From contig NZ_JAJKBJ010000014.1 in NCBI RefSeq assembly GCF_023618015.1, positions 27,496-91,495 on the forward strand: 64,000 nucleotides of DNA. The letters run 5' to 3'. Each line of letters begins with the position of its first letter. The stretch's first letter is position 1. The notes beneath the pieces were generated by a model. The model saw only the letters and a list, made by a program, of their open reading frames with translations, ran no database searches and was not told the DNA's origin. The stretch is from Legionella maioricensis. Its GTDB lineage: Bacteria > Pseudomonadota > Gammaproteobacteria > Legionellales > Legionellaceae. Position numbers and translations under genes: made by a program. This document shows, piece after piece, positions 38,076-46,525 of the stretch.

Positions 38076-39608
38076 TTAGAGGACTAATGAGGTTGACGTT
38101 GTTGGGGTGATGTGTGCATTCAGAGTTTGTTGCAAAACAGCAATGTCATCTTCTGAACGGGTTGTTTTTTTGCCAACGAAGAAGTCATAGATAGGGTTGT
38201 GGTGGGTTTTTATTAACGCCATATTTTCTGCATCCATAGTGAAGGCGGAGAGTAATCCGTGGATTGTTTCCAGATTTCCCTTTTGGGATTTAAGTGTAAA
38301 AACAAGTTGTTTTAATAACTCTCCTTTTTCGCGTCGGGTCGAACTGCTGGATAGACACATGCTTTTGGCATTGGTATATATTTTATTTAGAACATGCGCT
38401 ACGTCTTCAGGTAACTGCTGTTTTGGCGTTTTAGGGCACTGTTCCCTGGCGAAGAAGGAGTTTTTTTTCAGTAGTTCACAATCATCCTTAATTAATTTTT
38501 TCTCTCGATGCGGAGACATGAACTCATAAACGGTACGATATTGTTCCTTGAATCGTACTGCTAATAAGTTATGCATATCCGCTGTTGGATGGATATCATC
38601 CCAAAACATATACCCCTCAGAGGGAGAGATTTTGTCTTTTTCATATTCAGGATTTTCTTGGTTTTTTTTAAACTCATCCGATGAAGTATAAGGGGAGTTG
38701 AGTTTGTCTTTCTCAAATCCGTGTTGTTCCGGATGTTTATATATTTGCTCAAATTCAGTAGCTATATCAAAAACAGAAAGATTAACAGGGAGGTGCAGAT
38801 CGCGGTATTTTTTGTTGAGCTCTGTGCATTTTTCGGCTAATTGCACATTAAAATATTCACAGCATTCTGCGGCATTATCTCGTTCTTTTTTGTTTTTAGC
38901 CTGAAATCTGGGGGTGTAGCAGAGATTAGGCAGATTAAATAAAACAAAATTTCTATATCCATTTTGAACTAACTTCTCGATATTTTTAATTCGTTCATTA
39001 ACCGCATTATCTACTTCTTCATGGGTAGGCTTTTGGTTCAGGGTTATTAAATCATTGGCTCCAGACCATTCAATAACTAAAGTTTCAGATTTTTCTAATG
39101 GAGAGACATGATATTTTTTATCATCGGCTAAAAGATCATCGCGTTTTTTTTCCAGTGTGGATAATATCAGTCTTGGGAACTCTATTGTGGGATCTAAAGT
39201 AAAGTCTTTAGAATAATCATAAGAGGTTAATCCTCCCTCACAGTAGTACCGGGCAAAGCGCGTTCCTTTAAATAAGACGTGCCGATCATTATTTAAACTA
39301 AAGGCTTCTTGATTTTCAATGCGAAGGGCGTCATTTGTTAAAAATTCATCACTGATATCCGCATTGTCTTGAGCCTCATGGCCTAAGTTTAGTTTTTTGC
39401 GCACATGGCTTATGGTAAATTCTTCTGCAGTAGCCGCACTGACGTAATCTCCCCAAAGATACCCATTGGTAAATCTGCCTTTAGGCGACTTTCCCTTAAG
39501 ACCACTGAGGAAATCCAATGGAATAAATCCCAAAAGCTTACGCTTATCAAGAGTTCCTCTATCCGACAAGCTATCCCCGAGTACCACTAATTGACGAATC
39601 CGTGTCAT
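38076..39608 (-). CDS. GDSL/SGNH-family lipase or acyltransferase
   Basis: The 510-residue protein has the GDSL block I at its N terminus (LVVLGDSLSDRGT, catalytic Ser near residue 13), block III in EWSGANDLI, and block V in FWDDIHPTADMH (catalytic Asp and His). Legionella uses several GDSL enzymes (PlaA, PlaC, PlaD) as phospholipases or cholesterol acyltransferases. This one has no signal peptide. About 130 extra residues after block V are charged and lack known motifs. These traits are compatible with a Dot/Icm substrate, which is inference. Its lipid substrate is unknown. Confidence 0.82.
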   Translation of the reverse strand: MTRIRQLVVLGDSLSDRGTLDKRKLLGFIPLDFLSGLKGKSPKGRFTNGYLWGDYVSAATAEEFTISHVRKKLNLGHEAQDNADISDEFLTNDALRIENQEAFSLNNDRHVLFKGTRFARYYCEGGLTSYDYSKDFTLDPTIEFPRLILSTLEKKRDDLLADDKKYHVSPLEKSETLVIEWSGANDLITLNQKPTHEEVDNAVNERIKNIEKLVQNGYRNFVLFNLPNLCYTPRFQAKNKKERDNAAECCEYFNVQLAEKCTELNKKYRDLHLPVNLSVFDIATEFEQIYKHPEQHGFEKDKLNSPYTSSDEFKKNQENPEYEKDKISPSEGYMFWDDIHPTADMHNLLAVRFKEQYRTVYEFMSPHREKKLIKDDCELLKKNSFFAREQCPKTPKQQLPEDVAHVLNKIYTNAKSMCLSSSSTRREKGELLKQLVFTLKSQKGNLETIHGLLSAFTMDAENMALIKTHHNPIYDFFVGKKTTRSEDDIAVLQQTLNAHITPTTSTSLVL

Positions 39609-39812
39609 ATAATTCCCCTCATAATTGAAGACAGTAAAATGAGTATAGATAAGGAATTTATTTTTATGGGGCGAAAAGGGAAAATTTTTAATGACTAACG
39701 TCAGTTTAGGATAAGGAACTCGATCCGTTCGGCCTGAAGAGGGCTCTAGCCCATAGCCGTCAAGTTAAGGATTCTTGTTGTTAACTACAAATAAGGTGCA
39801 TGAAAATGTTTT

Positions 39813-39832
39813 ATCCCCGCGTAGGCGGGGAT
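39813..39832. repeat. Short GC-rich hairpin repeat, family C
   Basis: ATCCCCGC/GCGGGGAT forms an 8-bp stem with a GTAG loop (CCCGCGTAGGCGGG core). A near copy occurs at 50789-50806. A T-run follows on the plus strand, although both neighbours are on the minus strand. Confidence 0.5.
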
Positions 39833-39873
39833 CTATTTTTGCATTAGCATTGTACTAATAATCATGCGGTATA

Positions 39874-40959
39874 TTATTCAGATGGGGTTTCGTCTTCATT
39901 GGGGAGATTGCGGATACGTTGAGCCTCGATAACCAGTACTTTGAAGTAATCATAGGACATATAGAAATTTCCCTTGTCTCCAACTTGTTCACCCCATGAA
40001 TTACGCAAAGTAAATAAGCCTTTATGCTGTCTGCCTTGATCATCAGTAGCAATGGCATCATCATCATAACCGGTAATAATCATTTCATGTCCGCCGAATA
40101 ATGGACGTAGATAAATATCGCGAGCAATTTCCGGGGTTAAAACCCAGGTATCAAAATTAGCGTTATGAGTTCCAACAGCACCGGCCATACCCAGATCAAA
40201 ATCTAAAAGCAGAACTCCAAAAGTGACTCTATCCTTTTCATTCAAGGCCACTTTAATATCATTAATGGTTTTCTCGGTATTTGTTCTGTCTAAGGTTGCT
40301 TGAAGAACATCAAGGATAGGAGACCAGGTTACTGTTTTATCACCGAGGTTTTCACTCAGTTGGTGGAATTGTTCTGGTGACATTGCCGTATCTTGAGAAG
40401 GCATGTCATTGGTAGGGTACTCGGTAAAACCACCACAGCCTTGGTTTTTTTGTTTTTCTTTACTGACTATGCCAAAGGTTTCCATTTGATTTAAAACAAG
40501 CCGACCGTAAGAACCATTCCAGCCACTCAGAGTATAGCCATTTTTTTCTAAATACAGTCCGAGTTGTAATTGACATACCTGACTGATGTAATCTCCTTTA
40601 TTTAAGGCAGCATCTACGGCAGCAGTGTTTGCAAAAGTAACACAGGAGCCAAAGTTACCCTGATTTAAAACAGGTACATCATTCATTCCTAAATCCAGTT
40701 TGCTGGGAAGATTGGCTGAAGTAGCGTGTGTCCCCGCTTTATTGATTGCTGCCGTTGTTCTTTGGGTTAGAGCAAGAAGTGCTGAATTTGATAACTGTAT
40801 TTTAAGTAACTTAATGTGTTGGATGATTGGTTTGGCATTTAAGGTTTTATTTTGAGGTATTTTAAGCGTTTGTTCTAGGGTTCCAACTACTTTGACATCC
40901 TGGGCAAATAAATTAGCACTGAGTGCTAAAGATAATAAAAACAGCTTGGGCATACGCAT
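39874..40959 (-). CDS. Secreted papain-like (C1A) cysteine peptidase
   Basis: The 361-residue protein has a signal peptide (about 1-19, ending NLFAQ). The papain catalytic set is visible: the oxyanion Gln and nucleophile Cys in VLNQGNFGSCVTFA, the His in GGHEMIITGYDDD, and the Asn in LRNSWGEQVGDKGNFYM. A propeptide-like region lies between the signal and residue ~90. Extra cysteines (CQLQ, GCGG) may form disulfides. It is likely periplasmic or exported by the type II system, which is inferred. It is monocistronic on the minus strand. Confidence 0.88.
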   Translation of the reverse strand: MRMPKLFLLSLALSANLFAQDVKVVGTLEQTLKIPQNKTLNAKPIIQHIKLLKIQLSNSALLALTQRTTAAINKAGTHATSANLPSKLDLGMNDVPVLNQGNFGSCVTFANTAAVDAALNKGDYISQVCQLQLGLYLEKNGYTLSGWNGSYGRLVLNQMETFGIVSKEKQKNQGCGGFTEYPTNDMPSQDTAMSPEQFHQLSENLGDKTVTWSPILDVLQATLDRTNTEKTINDIKVALNEKDRVTFGVLLLDFDLGMAGAVGTHNANFDTWVLTPEIARDIYLRPLFGGHEMIITGYDDDAIATDDQGRQHKGLFTLRNSWGEQVGDKGNFYMSYDYFKVLVIEAQRIRNLPNEDETPSE

Positions 40960-41063
40960 CTGTAATTCTCCGAAGATAGTACTTTTTTGACTACGGATAG
41001 CGATGATACTTCATGATTTAAAATTAATCAATATAGATTCTTTATGATCATTTATGCCCTGAG

Positions 41064-41792
41064 CTAGTTGACCGGGAAATCAAAATAAGTATGAGGATAG
41101 GGTTCATTGTTGAGGGTGTAATGCCACCATTCATATAAATAAGGTTTAAATCCATGACGAATCATTAATTGCTGTAATAACAAACGGTTTTCTTTTTGGG
41201 CTTTACTCAAATTGGCGTAATGAATATGAGCGCTTTTATCCATACAATCAAAGCGGGTTCCCGTATCAATGGAGCCATCATTAAGATAGTTGGGTGATCG
41301 GTCATAGCAGCGTATTAAATGGGTTTTAGCCGTTTTAGATGGACTATTAGATTTAACCAGCGTTAAATCGACAGTACTGCCTCGAGTATGTCCGGAAGAA
41401 AGGGCAATGTAATCATGCTTAAATAAATTTTTTTTATTCTCACGTGGGTAGAAAGTAGCTTTTTGGCGTTGATCCGCTGGATCCTGGCTCCATTGATAAA
41501 AATAATTAACGGCCTTTTGCGGTCTATAACAATCATAGACTTTCAGCGTGTATCCTTTGGCTTTAATTTCCTGTTGCGCTTTTTTTAATTGTTCTCCGGC
41601 TTGGCGGGTTACGATACACACTCCTTTTTTATATCCTGGAATAGGATTGCCAATAAAATTATTGGCAGTAGCATAACGCATGTCCTGAATAATGTCGGGA
41701 GCTACTTCGTGAAGGTAAACAAAGCCTTTGGGTAAGGCATGGCAGGCTACATTACCCAGTGCGAGAAGAATAAGAAGCGGAATTTTTTTCAT
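41064..41792 (-). CDS. D-alanyl-D-alanine dipeptidase, VanX/DdpX family
   Basis: The 242-residue protein has a signal peptide (to about residue 19, CHA-LP) and the zinc-site pattern SGHTRGSTVDLTL, matching SxHxxGxAxD of VanX-type peptidases. The final EWWHYTL carries the catalytic Glu and last His ligand. YDCYRPQKAV supplies the substrate-binding arginine motif. Such enzymes hydrolyse D-Ala-D-Ala in the periplasm, recycling cell-wall peptides. It is not next to any vancomycin-resistance genes, so a recycling role is more likely than resistance. Confidence 0.9.
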   Translation of the reverse strand: MKKIPLLILLALGNVACHALPKGFVYLHEVAPDIIQDMRYATANNFIGNPIPGYKKGVCIVTRQAGEQLKKAQQEIKAKGYTLKVYDCYRPQKAVNYFYQWSQDPADQRQKATFYPRENKKNLFKHDYIALSSGHTRGSTVDLTLVKSNSPSKTAKTHLIRCYDRSPNYLNDGSIDTGTRFDCMDKSAHIHYANLSKAQKENRLLLQQLMIRHGFKPYLYEWWHYTLNNEPYPHTYFDFPVN

Positions 41793-41877
41793 GGTCTATT
41801 TTAACAAGAACAAAACTGCTGTTTAGCATGGAATTACATTCCATGTCCAGATTGAGGGGGGCTTTTGACTTATAAAA

Positions 41878-41901
41878 TTCAGCCACCTCGAGGTGGCTGA
41901 A
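41878..41901 (-). terminator. Intrinsic terminator of the SidF-like gene
   Basis: TTCAGCCACCTCGAGGTGGCTGAA is a perfect 24-base palindrome. On the minus strand it is followed by TTTTAT. It lies 28 bases after the stop of the gene at 41929-44457. Confidence 0.75.
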
Positions 41902-41928
41902 TTAGAGGATTAAAACAATTTTATTTAT

Positions 41929-44457
41929 TTATAGTGGCGTGTGGTCGCTCCCCACTTCCTCGTTCACAGTTTGCGTTTTTGTATCAGCATTCACTTTTGT
42001 CGCGAATAACCCGCCAGGGCCCGTTGTTTGCAGGCTAGTTGCTATACCTAAACCAGGAGGAGCACTTCTTTCCTGGGAGAGAGCATGTGCATCTTCGTCT
42101 TGTGCTACACGGGCACGAGGCGCGTGTTCTTTTCCTTCACTTAATTTAGACATAACCCCGTAACTGCCATTCATTGTTTTGGGCCTGTCTGGATTAGACT
42201 CGTTTCGCATCGCAATAATCTCAAGCGTTTTAGACGTTCTTGCCGCATTATCAAATGCGTGGTAACTCAAAACTACTACTGCAATAGGAGCAATGATGAT
42301 GGCTATTACTCCGCCCACGGTACCCAGAGGGCCTGATTTTAATCGCTCCCACCAGTTTATTGGTAAAAAATCCCATGCTTCTGCCATCATTGTGGTTAGT
42401 GATTTATGTGCTTGCATGCTTCCTGCTTTGCTTTGATGAAGGTTATCCATTGCAGAATTTTGTTCTTCAGCATAATTCCTGGATGTCCACCACCAGACGG
42501 AACCATTTTTTGCTTCAACTTTTGCAGAGGCGCCTTGGTCTACCAGACTGACAATGGATGCGGCACTTTGTAGACCTATTCTATTGTATTCGGCATCTAC
42601 AGCATTTTTAAGTGCTTGTGCTGATTGCAGAACAGTATCTCCTCCTGTAGCTAAGGCAGAAAGAGCTTCTATAATCTCTCGCATTTCTGGAGAATCTTTT
42701 CCAGCTGATAAACTATCTAATATTGCGATACGGCCATTAATTGCTTGGGCGCGTTCATTACCACTTTTACAGCCGCCAATCGATGCTTCTTCAGAGTAGA
42801 CTGACAAAGCTTGAAAGAGTTTGGAATATTCATGATCGAAATGTAAATTATGAGCCATTAAATTTTTTAAGCCATTTATTACTTTATCTTGAACACTCGC
42901 TACTTCTGGAGTTTCTTTATTTTTCCACTCGGCCTTTAGCTCCGCTATCATTGTTTTAGCTTGTTGTCCTGCTGGAGAGTTGGAAAAATAGGAAGGGCGT
43001 TGTGGATTGCGGAGATATTCTTTATATTTATCAAATACCTTTGCTATCTTTTCTTGTTCTTCCCCTGTAGAAGTATCGTAAAGGGTATGTAGTAATGCCA
43101 TCTCTGTCATTAGAGTCGATTCTTCCCTTAACGGGTTGCCCGTGCCGTAGCCCAAGGTATCCCCAAAACCATTGACAGAAATGTTTTGGACAAAACAAAA
43201 TACGGGATCAGCCCCATTATCGCGTAATTGTCTTACATTATAACGATGTGCTCCACGTAAAATATGATCCGCGCTTTGGGTTTGTAAATTCCCGTTTATA
43301 TCCCCCAAAGTATCGTTGATCGCCGTGTAACTATTGTAAACAAAGGCTTTGGGTTTGCGCCCATCACCGGACAGATGTTGGGTTAAATGGTACTCTTCTT
43401 TAACAGCGACTAATTTAGTGGCTACATCGTTGATGTAAGCATTATCGTCTGCCAGGCCTTTTTTCAAGACTGGGGAAGGAGTACGTATTTGGATACGGGG
43501 GTTTTTATTTGCCTCGATACTGCCATCTGCCTTTAAACTATGAGTAATCAATTGGCGGTGAGCGAATTGCTTTCCTTCAAGGCGATCATGGGCGGTATTT
43601 TCTGAGCCTGCAATCAAGGTGGCTAAACCCAGTTCGGAGTCAAGATGCAATACATCATTAGGTGTTGCGGTAGTACCCTCAGCAACGTGTTTTATCGTTT
43701 CTTTAGCCCCATCAGGATTGGTAACGCCCTTGAGTTGTTCTTGAGTTAAAATAACGCCTGTATGTCTCACTATTTGTTTCATCATGATGCTGTGAGCTTC
43801 GGGTAATATTTCTTTGCGGGCCTTATCTAATGATTTGTTTAATTTGGCCATATCCAAAGTGCCGTTTTTCATCGCTCCTTTGAGGGCTTTGGCGTAGGCG
43901 TCCATCACTAATTGATTCACTTCAGCCATCGCGGCCTGATGCGCTGCTTCCATTTTGGCTTTAGGTAAGTTAGGAGCTATTTTTTCATAGACCCGGTTAA
44001 CCAGCGCCAGATGGAAATGGTATTCCTGTTGCAAGGCAATGAGACTGCTTTTAGGTTTTGTGCCGAGCTGCTCCATTATTGCCGTAGCATTTTGGGGAGA
44101 CCTGGGATTGCCTGCTTCAATTTTCACTAAAGCATTTTTTAGCTTAGTGTCGAAAATACGTTTTAATTCAGGGGTGGTATTGATATCCAGGCTTACGGTA
44201 GTGGTGGGCGTCACTTTTTTGCCCACTGCCTGATCCAAGGTTTTTATTTCGTCGGGAAGCTCTATTTTTTCTTTTATTTTTGCCATTATGGCGTTTATTT
44301 GTTCGACACTGGGAGTTATATCGATGAGCACTCGTCCTTGGGGATCGAAGGAAAGGGTGTCCCCTTTTCTTGCAGCTTCTGCAAGGGCTATTTTAGCCAA
44401 TTCACTCATATATATTGCTTGAGCCTGGGCCTCGCGAGTTGTGAGTGGAGCTACCAT
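41929..44457 (-). CDS. sidF: SidF-like phosphoinositide phosphatase effector
   Basis: L. pneumophila SidF is a Dot/Icm effector that removes the 3-phosphate from PI(3,4)P2 and PI(3,4,5)P3 on the vacuole. This 842-residue protein shows a CX5R phosphatase loop CKSGNER (Cys563 to Arg569) in IGGCKSGNERAQAINGR, the same motif type as SidF and SopB. A hydrophobic segment near residues 713-732 (GGVIAIIIAPIAVVVLSY) would be the membrane anchor. The long N-terminal part is helical. Reported SidF is somewhat longer (about 912). A C-terminal tail of ~110 residues follows the anchor and is enriched in polar and acidic residues. Effector status comes from homology, not from this sequence. Confidence 0.72.
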   Translation of the reverse strand: MVAPLTTREAQAQAIYMSELAKIALAEAARKGDTLSFDPQGRVLIDITPSVEQINAIMAKIKEKIELPDEIKTLDQAVGKKVTPTTTVSLDINTTPELKRIFDTKLKNALVKIEAGNPRSPQNATAIMEQLGTKPKSSLIALQQEYHFHLALVNRVYEKIAPNLPKAKMEAAHQAAMAEVNQLVMDAYAKALKGAMKNGTLDMAKLNKSLDKARKEILPEAHSIMMKQIVRHTGVILTQEQLKGVTNPDGAKETIKHVAEGTTATPNDVLHLDSELGLATLIAGSENTAHDRLEGKQFAHRQLITHSLKADGSIEANKNPRIQIRTPSPVLKKGLADDNAYINDVATKLVAVKEEYHLTQHLSGDGRKPKAFVYNSYTAINDTLGDINGNLQTQSADHILRGAHRYNVRQLRDNGADPVFCFVQNISVNGFGDTLGYGTGNPLREESTLMTEMALLHTLYDTSTGEEQEKIAKVFDKYKEYLRNPQRPSYFSNSPAGQQAKTMIAELKAEWKNKETPEVASVQDKVINGLKNLMAHNLHFDHEYSKLFQALSVYSEEASIGGCKSGNERAQAINGRIAILDSLSAGKDSPEMREIIEALSALATGGDTVLQSAQALKNAVDAEYNRIGLQSAASIVSLVDQGASAKVEAKNGSVWWWTSRNYAEEQNSAMDNLHQSKAGSMQAHKSLTTMMAEAWDFLPINWWERLKSGPLGTVGGVIAIIIAPIAVVVLSYHAFDNAARTSKTLEIIAMRNESNPDRPKTMNGSYGVMSKLSEGKEHAPRARVAQDEDAHALSQERSAPPGLGIATSLQTTGPGGLFATKVNADTKTQTVNEEVGSDHTPL

Positions 44458-44601
44458 GATGTCACCTCAGATGCGGCTTTATATTATCTATATTATAGAC
44501 TTGGATAGCTTAAGAGCAGATTAAGTAATTGTTAACGTTAAATTAAGTGTTGCAGGTAGGGATTAAGTAAGTGAACATGCCCTAAATAATCCCTGAATTC
44601 A

Positions 44602-44787
44602 TTAATAATAATCAATGGTCGTTGTGGTAACATCTAAGGGGCCTGGATAATCTGCACTTAAAATAACGGGTTCCACGACGGGGGCGATAGCTACTGGTGC
44701 GACAGTTACTTGTCGGTATTGGACGGTGGTACAACAGCAGCCTGCTGTCAGTAAAACAATCCCTAATATGATTATTCCTTTCATCAT
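44602..44787 (-). CDS. Small lipoprotein
   Basis: The 61-residue product has a short hydrophobic leader and a lipobox (LLTAGC, Cys at about residue 17), followed by two more cysteines and a proline/valine-rich tail. It is predicted to be lipidated and membrane-anchored. No family is recognised. ATG codons at 44787 and 44784 are adjacent alternatives. Confidence 0.6.
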   Translation of the reverse strand: MMKGIIILGIVLLTAGCCCTTVQYRQVTVAPVAIAPVVEPVILSADYPGPLDVTTTTIDYY

Positions 44788-44859
44788 AAAACCCCATATT
44801 ATTATATTTATCCAAAGTGTAGATTATGTGGTCAATTATTGCCAATAAGGATAAAAGAG

Positions 44860-45126
44860 TTATTCCTCTGGTTTTTGTTCATTGGCATAATAAAGAAAGG
44901 CTAATATTTGAGCGACAGCGGTATAGAGGGATTGGGGAATTTCTTCGTTGATGCGCACGGCTGCTAATAAAGCAGTCAGCTCTTCGTTTTGTTCCAGGGG
45001 GATGCCGTGTTCTTTTGCGGTGGCAATGATCTGTTCGGCAATAGTGCCTTCCCCTTTGGCGGTAACGTAGGGAACACCTGTCCCATCGTAGCGTAGGGCA
45101 ATGGCCCTGGTTTTATTTTTTTTCAT
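44860..45126 (-). CDS. FlhB C-terminal-domain-like protein
   Basis: The 88-residue protein matches the cytoplasmic domain of FlhB/EscU export-switch proteins (AIALRYDGTGVPYVTAKGEG, then IATAKEHGIPLEQNEELTAL and EEIPQSLYTAVAQILAFLY). It lacks the membrane part and the autocleavage NPTH motif. Stand-alone forms (often called FlhX or YlqH-like) are usually found next to fliK, as here; its start overlaps the fliK-like stop by four bases. It may substitute for or modulate the FlhB C-terminal domain. Confidence 0.85.
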   Translation of the reverse strand: MKKNKTRAIALRYDGTGVPYVTAKGEGTIAEQIIATAKEHGIPLEQNEELTALLAAVRINEEIPQSLYTAVAQILAFLYYANEQKPEE

Positions 45127-46382
45127 ATCCTTATGTCCAATAATCGTAAGTTGGGTACATCAATATGATTATTTTCCAGACCAAGCTGTAATTTCCAGTG
45201 ATGCAGGTTAAGTCCTGATTTACTAAGCAGCGCTCCTATTTCTTGTTGATATTCATTAAGTATATCGATGGTATCCGGTTTTTGCGCATTAATTTTAATG
45301 TCTACATTGTTGCTATATAGCGCTACAGTAGCTTGCATATCTCCCAGGCGGGACAAACTCAACGCAAAAGAAAGGCACCATTTGGATGGTTGCATGGGTT
45401 CTGCCTGATGTTGCTTAATCATTAATGGAATCACATCAATAGAGTCCAAGGTTCTGATGGGCAGATCGAGCATGATAAAATACCCCTCCTTACTGCCCTG
45501 GGATAAATGATTGATCTGACTGGCGGTAATTCTTGCAAGCACTTGGGTTAATTGCTCTGCCAAAATAGATTGTAATTCTTCAGGAGATTGTTCCAGCAGA
45601 TAAAGAACTGAATCTTTAGGCAAGGGCTGTGGAATTGCTCCTGGTAAGGGTAAAGGATCTTGTTCTAATAAGGGGGACTCCCGATTGGGCAATAAGCTGC
45701 TGTTTTTTTTATTCACAGCAGGTAAGCTCTTTAACAGCCTAAGACATTGTCCTTTAAAATCAGTCCTCAACAGCCGCGGATTCATGCCTCGTTGCCATTT
45801 TAATAAAGCGGATTCAAAAAATAATCCGCTTTGATTGATGGCGTACCCTAATTGTTGGGGTAATTCCGCAATAGAAACGAAGTTATTCAAAATACCGGCA
45901 ATCTGTTGCTGAATGGACTCCGGTAAGTTCTCAAAATGCGCTAATTGACTCAAGGTATTAATCAGGCTTGTGGGAGGAGCCTGTTTGGGCAAGGTCAGTA
46001 AGAGGGTATTTTGCAGTATTGAGGAAGAGAGATGGGGGTGCTGTACCTCAAGAACGGTTTGATCGGCATTGGCGATTACTTTTACCTCTAACAATTCTCC
46101 AGGAATAAAATGGTGAGAGGATTGGGCATTGAGGTTTTGGCCATTAATATTGATGAGCACTTGATCGTTGGTTAATGCAGTAACGACTACGGTTTTTAAA
46201 ATTTGGCCAACATAAAGTTCTGTTGCCGGTTTAGCCAATTTTATTTCTTGTACCGGGGTTAATCGAACACTGGGAGATTTATTCATTTCAATGGCCATAC
46301 ACCATCCTTTCGGTTCATTTTGAATGAGTATATACTTCTCTTCTTTGTTATCGGCAAAGTGATGAATTGCTTTATAATTCAC
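45123..46382 (-). CDS. FliK-like flagellar hook-length control protein
   Basis: The 419-residue protein has a beta-rich start (QILKTVVVTALTNDQVLINI), a long Gln/Leu-rich middle and a C-terminal FliK-type core. This core reads WCLSFALSLSRLGDMQATVA, then LYSNNVDIKINAQ. FliK measures hook length and triggers the export switch by contacting FlhB, which fits the overlapping FlhB-like gene. No other flagellar gene is nearby. The family assignment is good, the role in this strain is inferred. Confidence 0.78.
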   Translation of the reverse strand: MNYKAIHHFADNKEEKYILIQNEPKGWCMAIEMNKSPSVRLTPVQEIKLAKPATELYVGQILKTVVVTALTNDQVLININGQNLNAQSSHHFIPGELLEVKVIANADQTVLEVQHPHLSSSILQNTLLLTLPKQAPPTSLINTLSQLAHFENLPESIQQQIAGILNNFVSIAELPQQLGYAINQSGLFFESALLKWQRGMNPRLLRTDFKGQCLRLLKSLPAVNKKNSSLLPNRESPLLEQDPLPLPGAIPQPLPKDSVLYLLEQSPEELQSILAEQLTQVLARITASQINHLSQGSKEGYFIMLDLPIRTLDSIDVIPLMIKQHQAEPMQPSKWCLSFALSLSRLGDMQATVALYSNNVDIKINAQKPDTIDILNEYQQEIGALLSKSGLNLHHWKLQLGLENNHIDVPNLRLLDIRI

Positions 46383-46525
46383 CAGGAAAGGACACCAGGA
46401 TTTGAGCTGGGAACGTCATCATTTTATTAGTTTATGATTTAAAATCATATGGTTATGAATAAGCTGATTTTTTGAAGATACCCGGAGTTCTTCTGGTCAT
46501 TGCGCAATCTTAATAGGGTGTAGTG

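Noticed and set aside
41064..41792. Vancomycin-resistance vanX
   Set aside because: No vanH, vanA or regulator genes nearby, and the signal peptide fits a periplasmic recycling dipeptidase.
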